Notes under the pieces: model-generated | What the model saw: only the letters and a program-made list of their open reading frames with translations | The model's database searches: none | What the model was told of the DNA's origin: nothing | Part shown: positions 33,099-42,008 of the stretch, in pieces | Layout: each line of letters opens with the position of its first letter | Position numbering within the stretch: position 1 is the stretch's first letter | Program-made: the position numbers and the translations under genes | NCBI GenBank assembly: GCA_903885795.1 | Contig: CAISJV010000055.1 | Span: forward strand, 1 to 54,215 | Length of the DNA stretch: 54,215 nucleotides | Direction of reading: 5' to 3' | Source of the DNA: an uncultured delta proteobacterium | GTDB lineage: Bacteria; Desulfobacterota; Syntrophia; Syntrophales; UBA8958

Positions 33099-34733
33099 AT
33101 GAATTATGTAATAACCGATCATATTCTCTCCCATGTCCATAAAATAAGTACTCTTTTGACCGAACCGTCTTCAGTCGACAGGGTCCTAAAGGTCATCATG
33201 GAAACAGTAAAGAAGGACCTTCATTTCAACAGATGTTCTGTCTATCTTGTAAACAAGAATAACAAAAAACTTGAATGTAAATACATTACAGGCTTTTCTC
33301 CTCAAAAAGAGAAATTCGTAATGCAAAGACCGTTTGATATAACTAAGCACGACTGTATCGAAACTAAGGTAATCCTTTCTGGTAAACCTATTCTTGTAAA
33401 GGAATTTTGCTCCGATCCGGTTGTGACGGAACTGGACAGGAGGGTTACAAATAGAATGGGGCGTGGCTGTACGCTGTATGTGCCATTGAAAATTAAGGGT
33501 GATATTATAGGTATTTTGGGTGTGGACAAAAAACATAATGAACCTGAAATTAACGAGAATGAGGTTGAATCAATTTCAATATTTGCCAATTACGCGAGTA
33601 TCATTATTGAAAAATCGAGACTTGTTGAAGACTTGTTGAATGAGAAAAAATTTTCCGAAAATGTTTTAAAGAGTTCTAACGATGGAATCCTGACAGTGGA
33701 TGTTATCGGCCGGATAACCTCATTAAATCCAGCGGCAGAAGGAATGTTCGACATAAGAAGGCTTGATGCAATTAATAAATTTATGGGGGATATTTTTGAA
33801 TCTTCTGAATGGAAGAAAAGAATAAGTAAAACCCTTCAACAGCATATAAATATTAAAGGGTGGGAGTATACCCTTACGAAGAAAAATAATCAGGACATCA
33901 TGCTTGATATAAGCATCTCCCAAATCATGAATGAAGAAGGTGATCTTATCGGTTTCATGTTTCTCATTCGGGACATAACGAATGAGCGCAGAAGGGATGA
34001 GTATTTGCAGAGAATGACTCGGTTGATCTCATTGGGAGAACTTGCGGCCGGTGTGGCACATGAAATCAGGAATCCTCTCACAGGGATCGGGGTGGTACTG
34101 GACATGCTCCGAGGCAAAAAGCGGCTATCCAAAGTTGACTGCGACTTAATAAATCAGGCCAACGGCGAAATTGAAAGGCTGGAAAACCTAATCGCTGATC
34201 TTCTCGTCTTTGCAAATCCCAGGCAACTTAATTATGAACTCGTTGAGATTAATGATATTTTAAAAAGCATTTCTTCGCTGATCAGCGAACAGTGCAATAA
34301 ACAGAAAGTTGAACTGACCGGCAAATATTGTAATAAACTGCCACTCGTTTATGTGGATCGGGAAAGGATAAGACAAGGATTTTTAAATGTCGTTATAAAT
34401 GCAATTCAGGCAATGCCGGAAGGCGGGCGTCTTACTGTTGAAACGAACGTTTATCGCCCGGATAGTACGCCCGTCAAGGGTCAATGCATTATGATTACCA
34501 TCAGCGATACCGGGATTGGTATATCCAATGCACACAAAGACAGGATTTTCGACCCATTCTTCACCACTCACAGTGACGGAACCGGCCTGGGACTCTCCAT
34601 TACTCACAGTATCATAAAGGAACATAATGGATCGATATGGGTTGATTCTGATCAAGGAAAGGGTACAAAATTTACCATCTTGCTGCCACAGGATTGCCGG
34701 AAGACCTCCTGTGATGATTTATATATTTTGTGA
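33099..34733 (+). CDS. sensor histidine kinase (GAF-PAS-HisKA-HATPase)
   Basis: The 544-residue soluble sensor has a GAF domain (about 15-175, with RCSVYLVNKNNKKLECKYI and GIIGILGVDKK), a PAS domain (about 186-300), a HisKA dimerization domain with phospho-accepting His321 (GVAHEIRNPLTG), and a HATPase domain (about 420-540; NVVINAIQAMPEGG, DTGIGI, GTGLGLSI). No membrane segments are seen, so it senses a cytosolic signal. The response-regulator gene follows 15 bp later; together they probably control the adjacent mutase operon. Confidence 0.93.
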   Translation: MNYVITDHILSHVHKISTLLTEPSSVDRVLKVIMETVKKDLHFNRCSVYLVNKNNKKLECKYITGFSPQKEKFVMQRPFDITKHDCIETKVILSGKPILVKEFCSDPVVTELDRRVTNRMGRGCTLYVPLKIKGDIIGILGVDKKHNEPEINENEVESISIFANYASIIIEKSRLVEDLLNEKKFSENVLKSSNDGILTVDVIGRITSLNPAAEGMFDIRRLDAINKFMGDIFESSEWKKRISKTLQQHINIKGWEYTLTKKNNQDIMLDISISQIMNEEGDLIGFMFLIRDITNERRRDEYLQRMTRLISLGELAAGVAHEIRNPLTGIGVVLDMLRGKKRLSKVDCDLINQANGEIERLENLIADLLVFANPRQLNYELVEINDILKSISSLISEQCNKQKVELTGKYCNKLPLVYVDRERIRQGFLNVVINAIQAMPEGGRLTVETNVYRPDSTPVKGQCIMITISDTGIGISNAHKDRIFDPFFTTHSDGTGLGLSITHSIIKEHNGSIWVDSDQGKGTKFTILLPQDCRKTSCDDLYIL

Positions 34734-34748
34734 TGGGGGTGAATAGTT

Positions 34749-36131
34749 TTGAACAGCGTTCTCATTGTTGATGATCAGAAACTTATAAGGAACTCATTAA
34801 AATCAGCATTTAATAACGAAGGTTACAGAGTTTTTGTTGCAGAAACCGGTAAAGAAGGCCTCTCTTTCTTAAAAAAAGAAAATATCGATCTTGTGTTGCT
34901 AGATATAAGACTTCCGGACGCCAACGGCATTGATGTCCTTAAGCAGATTAAAGCTGTGAATGATGATGTCATCGTCATCATGATGACAGGATACGGGACA
35001 ATCGAAAATGCCGTCACCGCAATGAAACTTGGCGCCTTTGACTACATCAGTAAGCCCTTCAAAACCAAACACATCTCAACCATCATAAAACTTGCACTGG
35101 AAACTCGCAAATTAAAAAGAGAGGTGGAGGATTTTAGGGATAGAACCAGATCTCTATATGAGACCGGTAAAATTATCGGCAAAAGCGAGGCTATGTTGGA
35201 GACGCTCGGCATGATCAAGAAAGTTGCCGAGATTGACACGTCAACCGTACTTATCCAAGGTGAAAGTGGAACAGGAAAAGAGCTGGTTGCAAAGGCCATT
35301 CACTATAACAGTTCAAGGTCCGAAGGACCTTTTGTCGAGATCAATTGCTCATCAATACCTTATACGTTATTAGAGAGCGAGTTATTCGGCTATGAGCAGG
35401 GGGCATTCACCGATGCGAAAAAAACGAAAAGAGGCCTCATCGAGCAGGCGAATGATGGTACGTTGTTTCTCGATGAGATCGGTGACATGGATATTGCCAT
35501 GCAGTCGAAGATTTTAAATGTGTTGCAGGAAAGAAAACTGAGAAGGTTGGGTGGGCACCAGACGATTCAAGTAAATGCACGGATCGTCGCCGCAACGAAT
35601 CACAATCTTCGAGAGGATATTAGTCGAAATAAATTCAGAGAGGATCTTTTTTACAGGCTAAACGTCATAGATATTTATCTTCCTCCCCTGCGAAAACGCG
35701 GGGAAGACATCACCCTTCTTGTAAAACATTTTATTAATGAGTTCAATCAAAGCTATAGAAAAAACGCGAGGGGAATAGACAAAGAGGCTGTTCGAATTAT
35801 GATGAGTTATTCATGGCCGGGCAACGTGAGGGAACTAAGAAACACGATCGAAAGAATTATGATTATCGACAATCCCGATATGATCATGAGCAAGCACCTG
35901 CCCCGCGAAGTCATGGATAACATGGGTGTAGACTCGCATTTTACCAAGAGTGTGGATTTTGAAATACCCGAAAACGGCCTGGACATCAATAAATTCACGC
36001 TTGCAGTCAAAGAACAACTCATTAGGAAAACTCTTCTCAAGACAGGGGGAAACAAATCAAAGGCAGCAAGCCTACTGAACATGGATCGTTTTTCTTTCCG
36101 ATATTTAATGAACAAAATAGGTCTTTCATAA
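34749..36131 (+). CDS. sigma54-dependent response regulator (NtrC family)
   Basis: The 460-residue protein runs from a TTG start preceded by GGGGGTG. The receiver domain (1-120) has Asp52 as phosphorylation site (LVLLDIRLPD). The AAA+ domain (about 140-375) has GESGTGKE, GAFTDA (a variant of the sigma54-contacting GAFTGA) and the Walker B-like GTLFLDEIGD. A Fis-type helix-turn-helix (about 415-458) ends the protein. It activates sigma54 promoters; a -24/-12 site and palindromic upstream sequences lie just downstream, ahead of the mutase operon. Confidence 0.95.
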   Translation: MNSVLIVDDQKLIRNSLKSAFNNEGYRVFVAETGKEGLSFLKKENIDLVLLDIRLPDANGIDVLKQIKAVNDDVIVIMMTGYGTIENAVTAMKLGAFDYISKPFKTKHISTIIKLALETRKLKREVEDFRDRTRSLYETGKIIGKSEAMLETLGMIKKVAEIDTSTVLIQGESGTGKELVAKAIHYNSSRSEGPFVEINCSSIPYTLLESELFGYEQGAFTDAKKTKRGLIEQANDGTLFLDEIGDMDIAMQSKILNVLQERKLRRLGGHQTIQVNARIVAATNHNLREDISRNKFREDLFYRLNVIDIYLPPLRKRGEDITLLVKHFINEFNQSYRKNARGIDKEAVRIMMSYSWPGNVRELRNTIERIMIIDNPDMIMSKHLPREVMDNMGVDSHFTKSVDFEIPENGLDINKFTLAVKEQLIRKTLLKTGGNKSKAASLLNMDRFSFRYLMNKIGLS

Positions 36132-36150
36132 AATCTCGTCATATTTCCTC

Positions 36151-36196
36151 AAATGTGAAATATTTCCACATTTCCCGTGATCTTTTTCCACATTTA
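36151..36196. promoter_or_regulatory. palindromic upstream activator sites
   Basis: AAATGTGAAATATTTCCACA-TTT (36151-36173) is almost a perfect palindrome, and a further half-site CCACATTTA sits at 36188-36196. They lie about 200-240 bp upstream of the -24/-12 promoter, as for NtrC-type enhancers. Confidence 0.65.
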
Positions 36197-36389
36197 TCTA
36201 TTAGTCTTTAATAATCAGGATTCTCTCTCTGAAACGCTCATTTAAGATCAGCGTGATCATCTATTTGAATTCTGTATTCGTGGATTTTTTTAACATTTTC
36301 CTCTCCTGGGTCTTGGCTTATCATCTCGTATATTGTTCTAACTAATCAATATTAAAAACGTTTGCATGTTTCATCGTAAAAGCTTCATA

Positions 36390-36406
36390 TTGGCATTCTC
36401 TGTGCA
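36390..36406 (+). promoter_or_regulatory. sigma54 (-24/-12) promoter
   Basis: TTGGCATTCTCTGTGCA matches the consensus TTGGCAC-N6-TGCA with GG and GC spaced exactly 10 bases apart. Predicted start about 36418, 36 bp ahead of the mutase GTG. Confidence 0.85.
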
Positions 36407-36453
36407 GTATTTCATTAGCATAAAATATAATATGGAAAGGAGAACACTAAAAG

Positions 36454-38139
36454 GTGACAACCGCTCTATTTAATAACGATGAAGTGGAAAAAATCGGGAA
36501 AGCAGGTACGGCGTGGAGAGACGAAGTTTATTCCTGCCATAAGGAGCTCAAGAAGAAATATGAGACCTTATCAGGCTTTGAAGTGAAGCCTCTTTATACA
36601 CCAAAAGATCTTCAAAACCTGGATTACATTCGTGATCTCGGTTTTCCGGGAGAGGCGCCTTATGTACGAGGGGTCCATCCCACAATGTACAGAGGCCGTA
36701 CCTGGACACACCGACAATTGGCCGGTTTCGGGCCACCGGAAGAGACGAACAAACGTTATAAGTTCCTCCTCCACCAGGGTGCAACAGGGATAAACGGTGT
36801 CTTCGATTACCCGACCCTGCGGGGCTACGACAGCGATGACCCTGATGTTTATGCTGATGTAGGGCGTGGAGGCGTCTCAATAGATTCCATTGAAGATATG
36901 CGCATCCTCTTCGAGGGCATTCCCATTGATGAAGTCAGCGTTTCTCTCGTAACGTGTCAGCCCATCTGCAACATATCGGTTCAGTCGATGTATTTTGCCA
37001 ACGCCCAGAACAGAGGGGTGCCGCTGAATAAACTGGCGGGAACAAGCCAGAATGATTTTCTAATGGAAACCGCTATCACCATCGCGCCCGGTGTTACACC
37101 GCCGAGGGTCTCCTTCAGGTTGAGTTGCGACGCCATTGAATTCTGCACGAAATACGCACCGCGATGGAATCCCATCAGCTTCTCGGGATACAATTACCGC
37201 GAGGCAGGATGCACCGCCCCTCAGGAAGTAGCCTTTATGATTGCCAATGCCGTTGCCTGCTCGGAGGAGTTGATTAGGCGGGGGTACTATATTGACACTT
37301 TTGCACCGCGGCTGAGCTTTTTCCTTTCCGCCCACAACGACTTCTTTGAGGAAATCGCGAAGTATCGCGCGGCACGGCGGATCTACTGCAAAATCATGAA
37401 GGAGCGTTTCGCCCCGAAAGATCCCCGCTCCCTGATGTTCAGGTTTCACGTCCAGACAGCGGGAGTGGCGCTGACAGCTCAGCAGCCCTTGAACAACATC
37501 GCCCGCGCCTCGTATCATGCCTTGGCGGCGGTTCTGGGCGGTGCACAGTCCGTTCATGTCGACGCTTACGATGAAGCACTGTGCGTGCCGACAGAACTGT
37601 CCTCTCTCACGGCCTTGAGGACCCAGCAGATCCTGCAGTCCGAGACCGGTGTAACCAATGTGGTGGATCCCTTAGGAGGCTCCTATTTTCTGGAATCCCT
37701 GACCAATCAAATGGAAGAAAGCATCGGTAGCATCCTGGCTGAAATTGATTCGATGGGAGGTATCGTCAAAACCGTTGAGAAAGGTTGGATCCACGGTGAA
37801 ATATCTTCAGCTGCGTATCAATATCAAACGAGGGTCGAGTCAGTAGAAATGCCCATTGTCGGCGTAAACTGTTTTCAAATCGAAAATGAAAAACTTCCGA
37901 TTGAGCTCTTTAGTCTGCCGGAAACGCTTAAAATACAGGAAGCAAAACTCGAACGGATCAAAAGAAAGAGGGATTCCGCACAAGTGCAGAAAGCGTTGGA
38001 TGCGGTTAGCAGGGGATGTGAAGAGGGACGAAACCTTATGGAACTGCTTGTGGAGGGAGTAAAGGTTTATGTGACGGAAGGAGAGGTATCACAAGCCTTA
38101 AGAAAAGTTTACGGTGTTTGGAATCCGCCCCTGTTTTAA
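36454..38139 (+). CDS. coenzyme B12-dependent acyl-CoA mutase, large (substrate-binding) subunit
   Basis: The 561-residue protein aligns throughout with the TIM-barrel subunit of methylmalonyl-/isobutyryl-CoA mutases (TMYRGRTWT, GYDSDDP, RLSFFLSAHNDFFEE, RFHVQTAG, NVVDPLGGSYF). However, Leu89, Thr209 and Asn247 replace the Tyr89, Arg207 and His244 that bind and process the carboxylate of methylmalonyl-CoA in the Propionibacterium enzyme. Position 116 of that enzyme is Val here, not the Asp of 2-hydroxyisobutyryl-CoA mutase. The substrate is thus an uncertain, probably uncharged acyl-CoA. GTG start with AAAGGAGAAC upstream. The B12-binding subunit is encoded separately two genes downstream. 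Confidence 0.92.
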   Translation: MTTALFNNDEVEKIGKAGTAWRDEVYSCHKELKKKYETLSGFEVKPLYTPKDLQNLDYIRDLGFPGEAPYVRGVHPTMYRGRTWTHRQLAGFGPPEETNKRYKFLLHQGATGINGVFDYPTLRGYDSDDPDVYADVGRGGVSIDSIEDMRILFEGIPIDEVSVSLVTCQPICNISVQSMYFANAQNRGVPLNKLAGTSQNDFLMETAITIAPGVTPPRVSFRLSCDAIEFCTKYAPRWNPISFSGYNYREAGCTAPQEVAFMIANAVACSEELIRRGYYIDTFAPRLSFFLSAHNDFFEEIAKYRAARRIYCKIMKERFAPKDPRSLMFRFHVQTAGVALTAQQPLNNIARASYHALAAVLGGAQSVHVDAYDEALCVPTELSSLTALRTQQILQSETGVTNVVDPLGGSYFLESLTNQMEESIGSILAEIDSMGGIVKTVEKGWIHGEISSAAYQYQTRVESVEMPIVGVNCFQIENEKLPIELFSLPETLKIQEAKLERIKRKRDSAQVQKALDAVSRGCEEGRNLMELLVEGVKVYVTEGEVSQALRKVYGVWNPPLF

Positions 38140-38232
38140 GGTGAGTACACGTAAAGGAAGCGACGGATTATAAATTTTTTGTTTAATTGAAATCCTGAAA
38201 ATCTACTAAAAGAGTCGAAAGGAGAGTATTAC

Positions 38233-38832
38233 ATGGCACAAGAGCATTCTTTTGCAAATCCAGGTCCCTGCGGTTTAGGAGCATTAGCGATAATTTGTTT
38301 TGCGTTTTTTGCGTTACTTACCGGTAAAATCGGTCATAACAGTTACCCCATACTGGCTGCATGGTTAGTAGGAGGTTTTGTATGTCAGCTTACTACGGGG
38401 CTAATCGAATTAAAAGATCACAACCTGGTCGGCGGGAATGTCTTTACCTTCTTTTCCGCTTTCTTCATGTTGACGACGGCAATTCGCATTGCGACAGCAT
38501 ACGGTCTGGAGTCAGCAGGTCTTCACTTTGACGCGACAGTCAATGGGTGGGCGTGGATGGGCGGCGCAGCATTTTTGATTGCAGTGACGCCGAACTATTT
38601 AAAGAGCGCTAAACTTTTCTTTTTTCTCGTTGTTCTGGTTGACGTTGCTCTTGTTTGTCTTACGATTGTCGATCTGAAGCTCGACGGATTTCAGTTGGCT
38701 TTGCTAGCACAGATTGCGGGGTGGTCTTTGTTTATTGCCGGTTGGATTGGGATTTATTTAACGGCAGCTATAACTATAAATTCGACTTTCGGCAGACCGA
38801 TCCTCCCAACAACAAAACCATTTATTTCATAA
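38233..38832 (+). CDS. satP: acetate/short-carboxylate transporter, AceTr (SatP/YaaH) family
   Basis: The 199-residue protein has six hydrophobic segments and the family's N-terminal NPG motif (ANPGPCGLGALAI). SatP-type channels carry acetate, succinate and similar acids across the inner membrane. The ribosome-binding site AAAGGAGAG is strong. Its place between the two mutase subunits suggests it imports or exports the acid handled by the CoA-transferase and mutase. Confidence 0.9.
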   Translation: MAQEHSFANPGPCGLGALAIICFAFFALLTGKIGHNSYPILAAWLVGGFVCQLTTGLIELKDHNLVGGNVFTFFSAFFMLTTAIRIATAYGLESAGLHFDATVNGWAWMGGAAFLIAVTPNYLKSAKLFFFLVVLVDVALVCLTIVDLKLDGFQLALLAQIAGWSLFIAGWIGIYLTAAITINSTFGRPILPTTKPFIS

Positions 38833-38887
38833 GCAAAATTTAATATCTCTTTTGATTTCAAAATCAAACTTGAAAGGCGAGTAAAAA

Positions 38888-39286
38888 ATGCAAAGAAAAA
38901 TTCGAATACTCATGGCCCGTCTGGGGATGGATGCCCACTGGCGGGGAAGCATTGTCGTCGCACGCGCTCTTCGCGATGCAGGAATAGAAGTGGTTTACGT
39001 CGGTAACCAGATGCCGTCGAACATTGTAAAGATGGCAATACAGGAAGACGTCGATTTCATCGGTTTGAGTTCTCTATCCGGGAACCACCTCATTCTTGCT
39101 CCCAAGGTCATCAAACTGCTACAAGAGGAGAATTCCGGCGACATCAAGGTAATCTTCGGCGGAACTGTAGCTCCCGAAGACATTCCCGTGCTGAAAAAGG
39201 CAGGCATCGCCGAAGTATTTGGTCCCGGGACACCCCTGAAGAAGATTGTCGAATATATATCCGCTGCAGCGCCGGATCTAAACTAG
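38888..39286 (+). CDS. B12-binding subunit of the acyl-CoA mutase
   Basis: The 132-residue protein has the base-off/His-on B12 motif DxHxxG: Asp15-Ala-His17-Trp-Arg-Gly20, followed by the conserved SLSGNHL and GGTVAPED loops. The residue matching the mutase Lys604 is Arg11. Its size equals the small subunits of isobutyryl- and 2-hydroxyisobutyryl-CoA mutases. It would bring the cobalamin to the large subunit encoded upstream. Confidence 0.92.
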   Translation: MQRKIRILMARLGMDAHWRGSIVVARALRDAGIEVVYVGNQMPSNIVKMAIQEDVDFIGLSSLSGNHLILAPKVIKLLQEENSGDIKVIFGGTVAPEDIPVLKKAGIAEVFGPGTPLKKIVEYISAAAPDLN

Positions 39287-39366
39287 TCCTCAAAGAGACA
39301 GGTTTAGAAACGAAGGCTTATATATTTTAAAAGACTCACTAAAAACGTTTTAGGAGAGGAATAACC

Positions 39367-40422
39367 ATGAACAGACGACATATAAAAGCCAAGAAGGCCG
39401 AGATTTTATCATTGGAAGAGGCCGTCAAAAAGTACATGCATGATGGCATTATGATGTGTACAGGTGGATTCACGGCAATGAACCGGAATCCCGTTGCCTG
39501 GGTTTGGGAAACCATAAGACAGGAGATTAAAGATATCCATAATATTGATCCCCATGGCTGTCTGACATCGTGGATGCTGAATGCAGCTGACGCGATGGCT
39601 ATTCATGAATCGGCTTGGACCGGCTGGGGCGAGATGGCCGGAAAACTCGACATTCAGTCGGGCAATCGATATAAGCAAGGGAGGTTGGTCCTGGAAGAAT
39701 ACTCGCACGGAGCCATGGCTTTACGATTTCTAGCAGGTGCGATAGGCAGCCCCTTCATGCCATATTTTGCACCCCCCGGTTCCGACCTCTATAACCCCGA
39801 TTATGATGCCCTCGGGAAGGCAGGTCTACGGAATGGTGAAAACCCGAAGATAGCTGACAAAAAGTTCGTTCCCATCGAGGACCCGTTTTTCAAAGAAGGC
39901 ACCGTCTATCTTTTGCCGGCCGTCAGGCCGGAGCTTGCCGTCATTCATGTGTCCCAAGCCGGTGAAAAAGGGACGGCAAGATGGAGAGGCATCGGTACGC
40001 TGGACAAGGAGATGGCCTTTGCAAGTGACAAGGTAGTTCTCACTTGCGAGGAAATCGTTTCAGAGGCCGAGTTGCGGCGCCTACCGGAATCCAATCAGAT
40101 CCCCTATTTTGTCGTAGATTGCATTGTACAGGTTCCGTACGGGGCCTACCCGAGTAGTACGCCTTATTTTTACGACTATGATGCAAAGTTTATTCAGGCC
40201 ATGAATCAGGCCTCGCGAAACTTGCAGGATCTAAAAGAATGGTTAAATGAATGGGTATTAGAACCGGCATGCTGGGATGCTTTTTTGGAAAAGATAGGCA
40301 CGAAAAGATTACTCGATCTTAAAGCGGACAGTGCACTCGGGTATAGCACAAAGCTGGTCAGGGGCAAGAAACCTTCACCGGTTATGAGAATGCCCTTATC
40401 CGTAATGAAAAGCGGTTTTTAA
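39367..40422 (+). CDS. CoA-transferase family I, subunit A (glutaconate CoA-transferase-like)
   Basis: The 351-residue protein has the typical start (LSLEEAVKKYMHDGIMMCTGGF), the loop GSPFMPYFAPPGSDL and PAVRPELAVIHVSQAG of alpha subunits of glutaconate-type CoA-transferases. It pairs with the next gene (18 bp gap) to form a heterodimer that exchanges CoA between a donor acyl-CoA and a carboxylic acid. The strong ribosome-binding site TAGGAGAGG precedes the ATG. In this operon it probably activates the mutase substrate or releases its product. Confidence 0.9.
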   Translation: MNRRHIKAKKAEILSLEEAVKKYMHDGIMMCTGGFTAMNRNPVAWVWETIRQEIKDIHNIDPHGCLTSWMLNAADAMAIHESAWTGWGEMAGKLDIQSGNRYKQGRLVLEEYSHGAMALRFLAGAIGSPFMPYFAPPGSDLYNPDYDALGKAGLRNGENPKIADKKFVPIEDPFFKEGTVYLLPAVRPELAVIHVSQAGEKGTARWRGIGTLDKEMAFASDKVVLTCEEIVSEAELRRLPESNQIPYFVVDCIVQVPYGAYPSSTPYFYDYDAKFIQAMNQASRNLQDLKEWLNEWVLEPACWDAFLEKIGTKRLLDLKADSALGYSTKLVRGKKPSPVMRMPLSVMKSGF

Positions 40423-40440
40423 CTATTTTAAGGGGGAAAA

Positions 40441-41340
40441 ATGTCAAGTAAATCTATTGAAGAGCTAATCGCCATATCGGAAATAATTTCGGATGAACCC
40501 GCAAAGATCGGCGAATTCGCCTTGCCTGAGTTAATGGCCATTGCATGCTCACGCGAGGTCAAGGACAGCGATATCGTTTTTGCCGGCACGGGTCTCCCTA
40601 TGGTCGGCATCATGACGGCAAACCTGCTTCATGCCCCCCATGCGGCACTGATTTATGAAGCTGGAATATGTGACGGAAAAACCATGCATACCCCCATGAG
40701 TGTTTGCGACGGCAGAGCGTGTTATATGGCATCCACCTTGGGAGGATTAGTAGATACTTTCGCTTATTATCTTCAGCGGGGTTACGTATCGCTTGGGTTC
40801 CTCGGAGGAGCAGCCATCGATCAATTCGGAGGCGTCAACGTCACCTGTCTTGGTGGAAATTATTTCAAACCCGACAATCGCCTGACGGGGAGCGGCGGCA
40901 ACTCAGATATTGGAACCATGGCGAAAAGGACTGTCTTCATCATGCTGCAGGAAAAAAGAAGATTCGTCGAAAGAAATGAATACACCACCACGCCGGGCTG
41001 GTGGTGCTGGGATTGGAAAACAAGAGAATGGAAACCCAAGAGAGAAGCTTTAAAAAATAGCCCTTTTGCAGATTGCGGACCTGAGGCGGTTGTAACGAAC
41101 ATGGGCATATTCAGGTTTGATGAAAAAGGCATTATGTACTTGGAGTCCTGCCATCCCGGTGTGACCATTGAAAAAATTAAAAATAATTGTAATTTCGATA
41201 TTAACACTTCTATGTTGAAAGGAGAAACGCGTTATCCGACTTACAGAGAATTATTTGTACTCAGGGAATTTGTTGATCCTGAGTTGATCTTTATATCTGA
41301 GCGGCCGGAATATCCCGAAGAAATAAGAAACTTGCTCTAA
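40441..41340 (+). CDS. CoA-transferase family I, subunit B (glutaconate CoA-transferase-like)
   Basis: This 299-residue beta subunit carries the catalytic glutamate, most likely Glu73 in LIYEAGICDG, which forms the glutamyl-CoA intermediate. FLGGAAIDQFGGVNVT matches the conserved D-x-x-G-N-x-N-T region. Downstream blocks include SGGNSDIGTMAKRTVF and CHPGVT. Last gene of the mutase operon; an inverted repeat follows at 41366. Confidence 0.9.
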   Translation: MSSKSIEELIAISEIISDEPAKIGEFALPELMAIACSREVKDSDIVFAGTGLPMVGIMTANLLHAPHAALIYEAGICDGKTMHTPMSVCDGRACYMASTLGGLVDTFAYYLQRGYVSLGFLGGAAIDQFGGVNVTCLGGNYFKPDNRLTGSGGNSDIGTMAKRTVFIMLQEKRRFVERNEYTTTPGWWCWDWKTREWKPKREALKNSPFADCGPEAVVTNMGIFRFDEKGIMYLESCHPGVTIEKIKNNCNFDINTSMLKGETRYPTYRELFVLREFVDPELIFISERPEYPEEIRNLL

Positions 41341-41365
41341 CGTCTCATAGCGTAAAGTTGGTGTT

Positions 41366-41396
41366 GCCGAATCCCGGGTGCAACCGGGGATTCGGC
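41366..41396 (+). terminator. hairpin ending the mutase operon
   Basis: Arms GCCGAATCCC (41366-41375) and GGGATTCGGC (41387-41396) pair perfectly, 25 bp after the CoA-transferase B stop. Only a weak T-rich tail (GTCTCTCT) follows. Confidence 0.7.
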
Positions 41397-41419
41397 GTCT
41401 CTCTGGTAAATAACTCAAT

Positions 41420-42000
41420 TTACTTACACGCTGGAGTATGCTCATATAGTTGATAATTAGCAATAAACGGCTTGCATTTGCCTCTGAAGAAGCAGTCGGG
41501 TCTTATAAATCGACGGTAATTCTTCGATGAATCGTTCCACAAGGGTGAAGGAACATAACGATGCGGTTCCTTCCTTGAACCCAACAAGGAAAACGACACG
41601 GGTGAAAAGTAAGGCCGTCGGACCACCCCGAGATAGGCATCCTGAACTCCCGGTAAATACCGCTTGCCGATATGGCTGAAGACTCGGGAGAGGAGTTCGA
41701 CACGCTTGTCCCGATTGTGCCGACGGAGCTTGTCATCGACAATCACCACTTTCATGGCGGTGGCACCAGTCAGCGGTCCGATCTGACAACCAATCATCCG
41801 TGACCTCAAGAGAAGCAAGCGTCTGCTCTAGTTGGGATGTGCAATGAGTTAAGAAAACGATGCAACGTATCCTTGGCCATACAGCAGATCCCAGTAAAAG
41901 ATTCCATTGTACGAAAAAGATTCTTTCCGGTAAAAACTGGGGCAAACTGCATACGGAAAACTGCAATGGGAGTAATCCCCTTCTCCTGCATAGGTGGTGA
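41420..42000 (-). pseudogene. IS4-family transposase remnant
   Basis: Minus-strand pieces in different frames read GKNLFRTMESF-GICCMAKDTLHRFLNSLHIP (about 41820-41960), then MKVVIVDD...KRVELLSRVFSHI-KRYLPG and SPVSFSLLGSRKE (about 41560-41760). These are in the order found in IS4-type DDE transposases (first Asp in VIVDD). Frameshifts and a missing C-terminal part show that it is inactive. Its 5' end runs into the sequence just ahead of the peptidase gene. Confidence 0.7.
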
Positions 42001-42008
42001 AAGTATCA

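Noticed and set aside
36454-38139. Annotation as methylmalonyl-CoA mutase proper
   Set aside because: Overall similarity is clear, but Leu89, Thr209 and Asn247 replace the residues that define methylmalonyl-CoA specificity.
41837-42008. 57-residue N-terminal extension of the M24 peptidase
   Set aside because: The sequence is the complement of transposase relic coding DNA, and a ribosome-binding site precedes the ATG at 42009.
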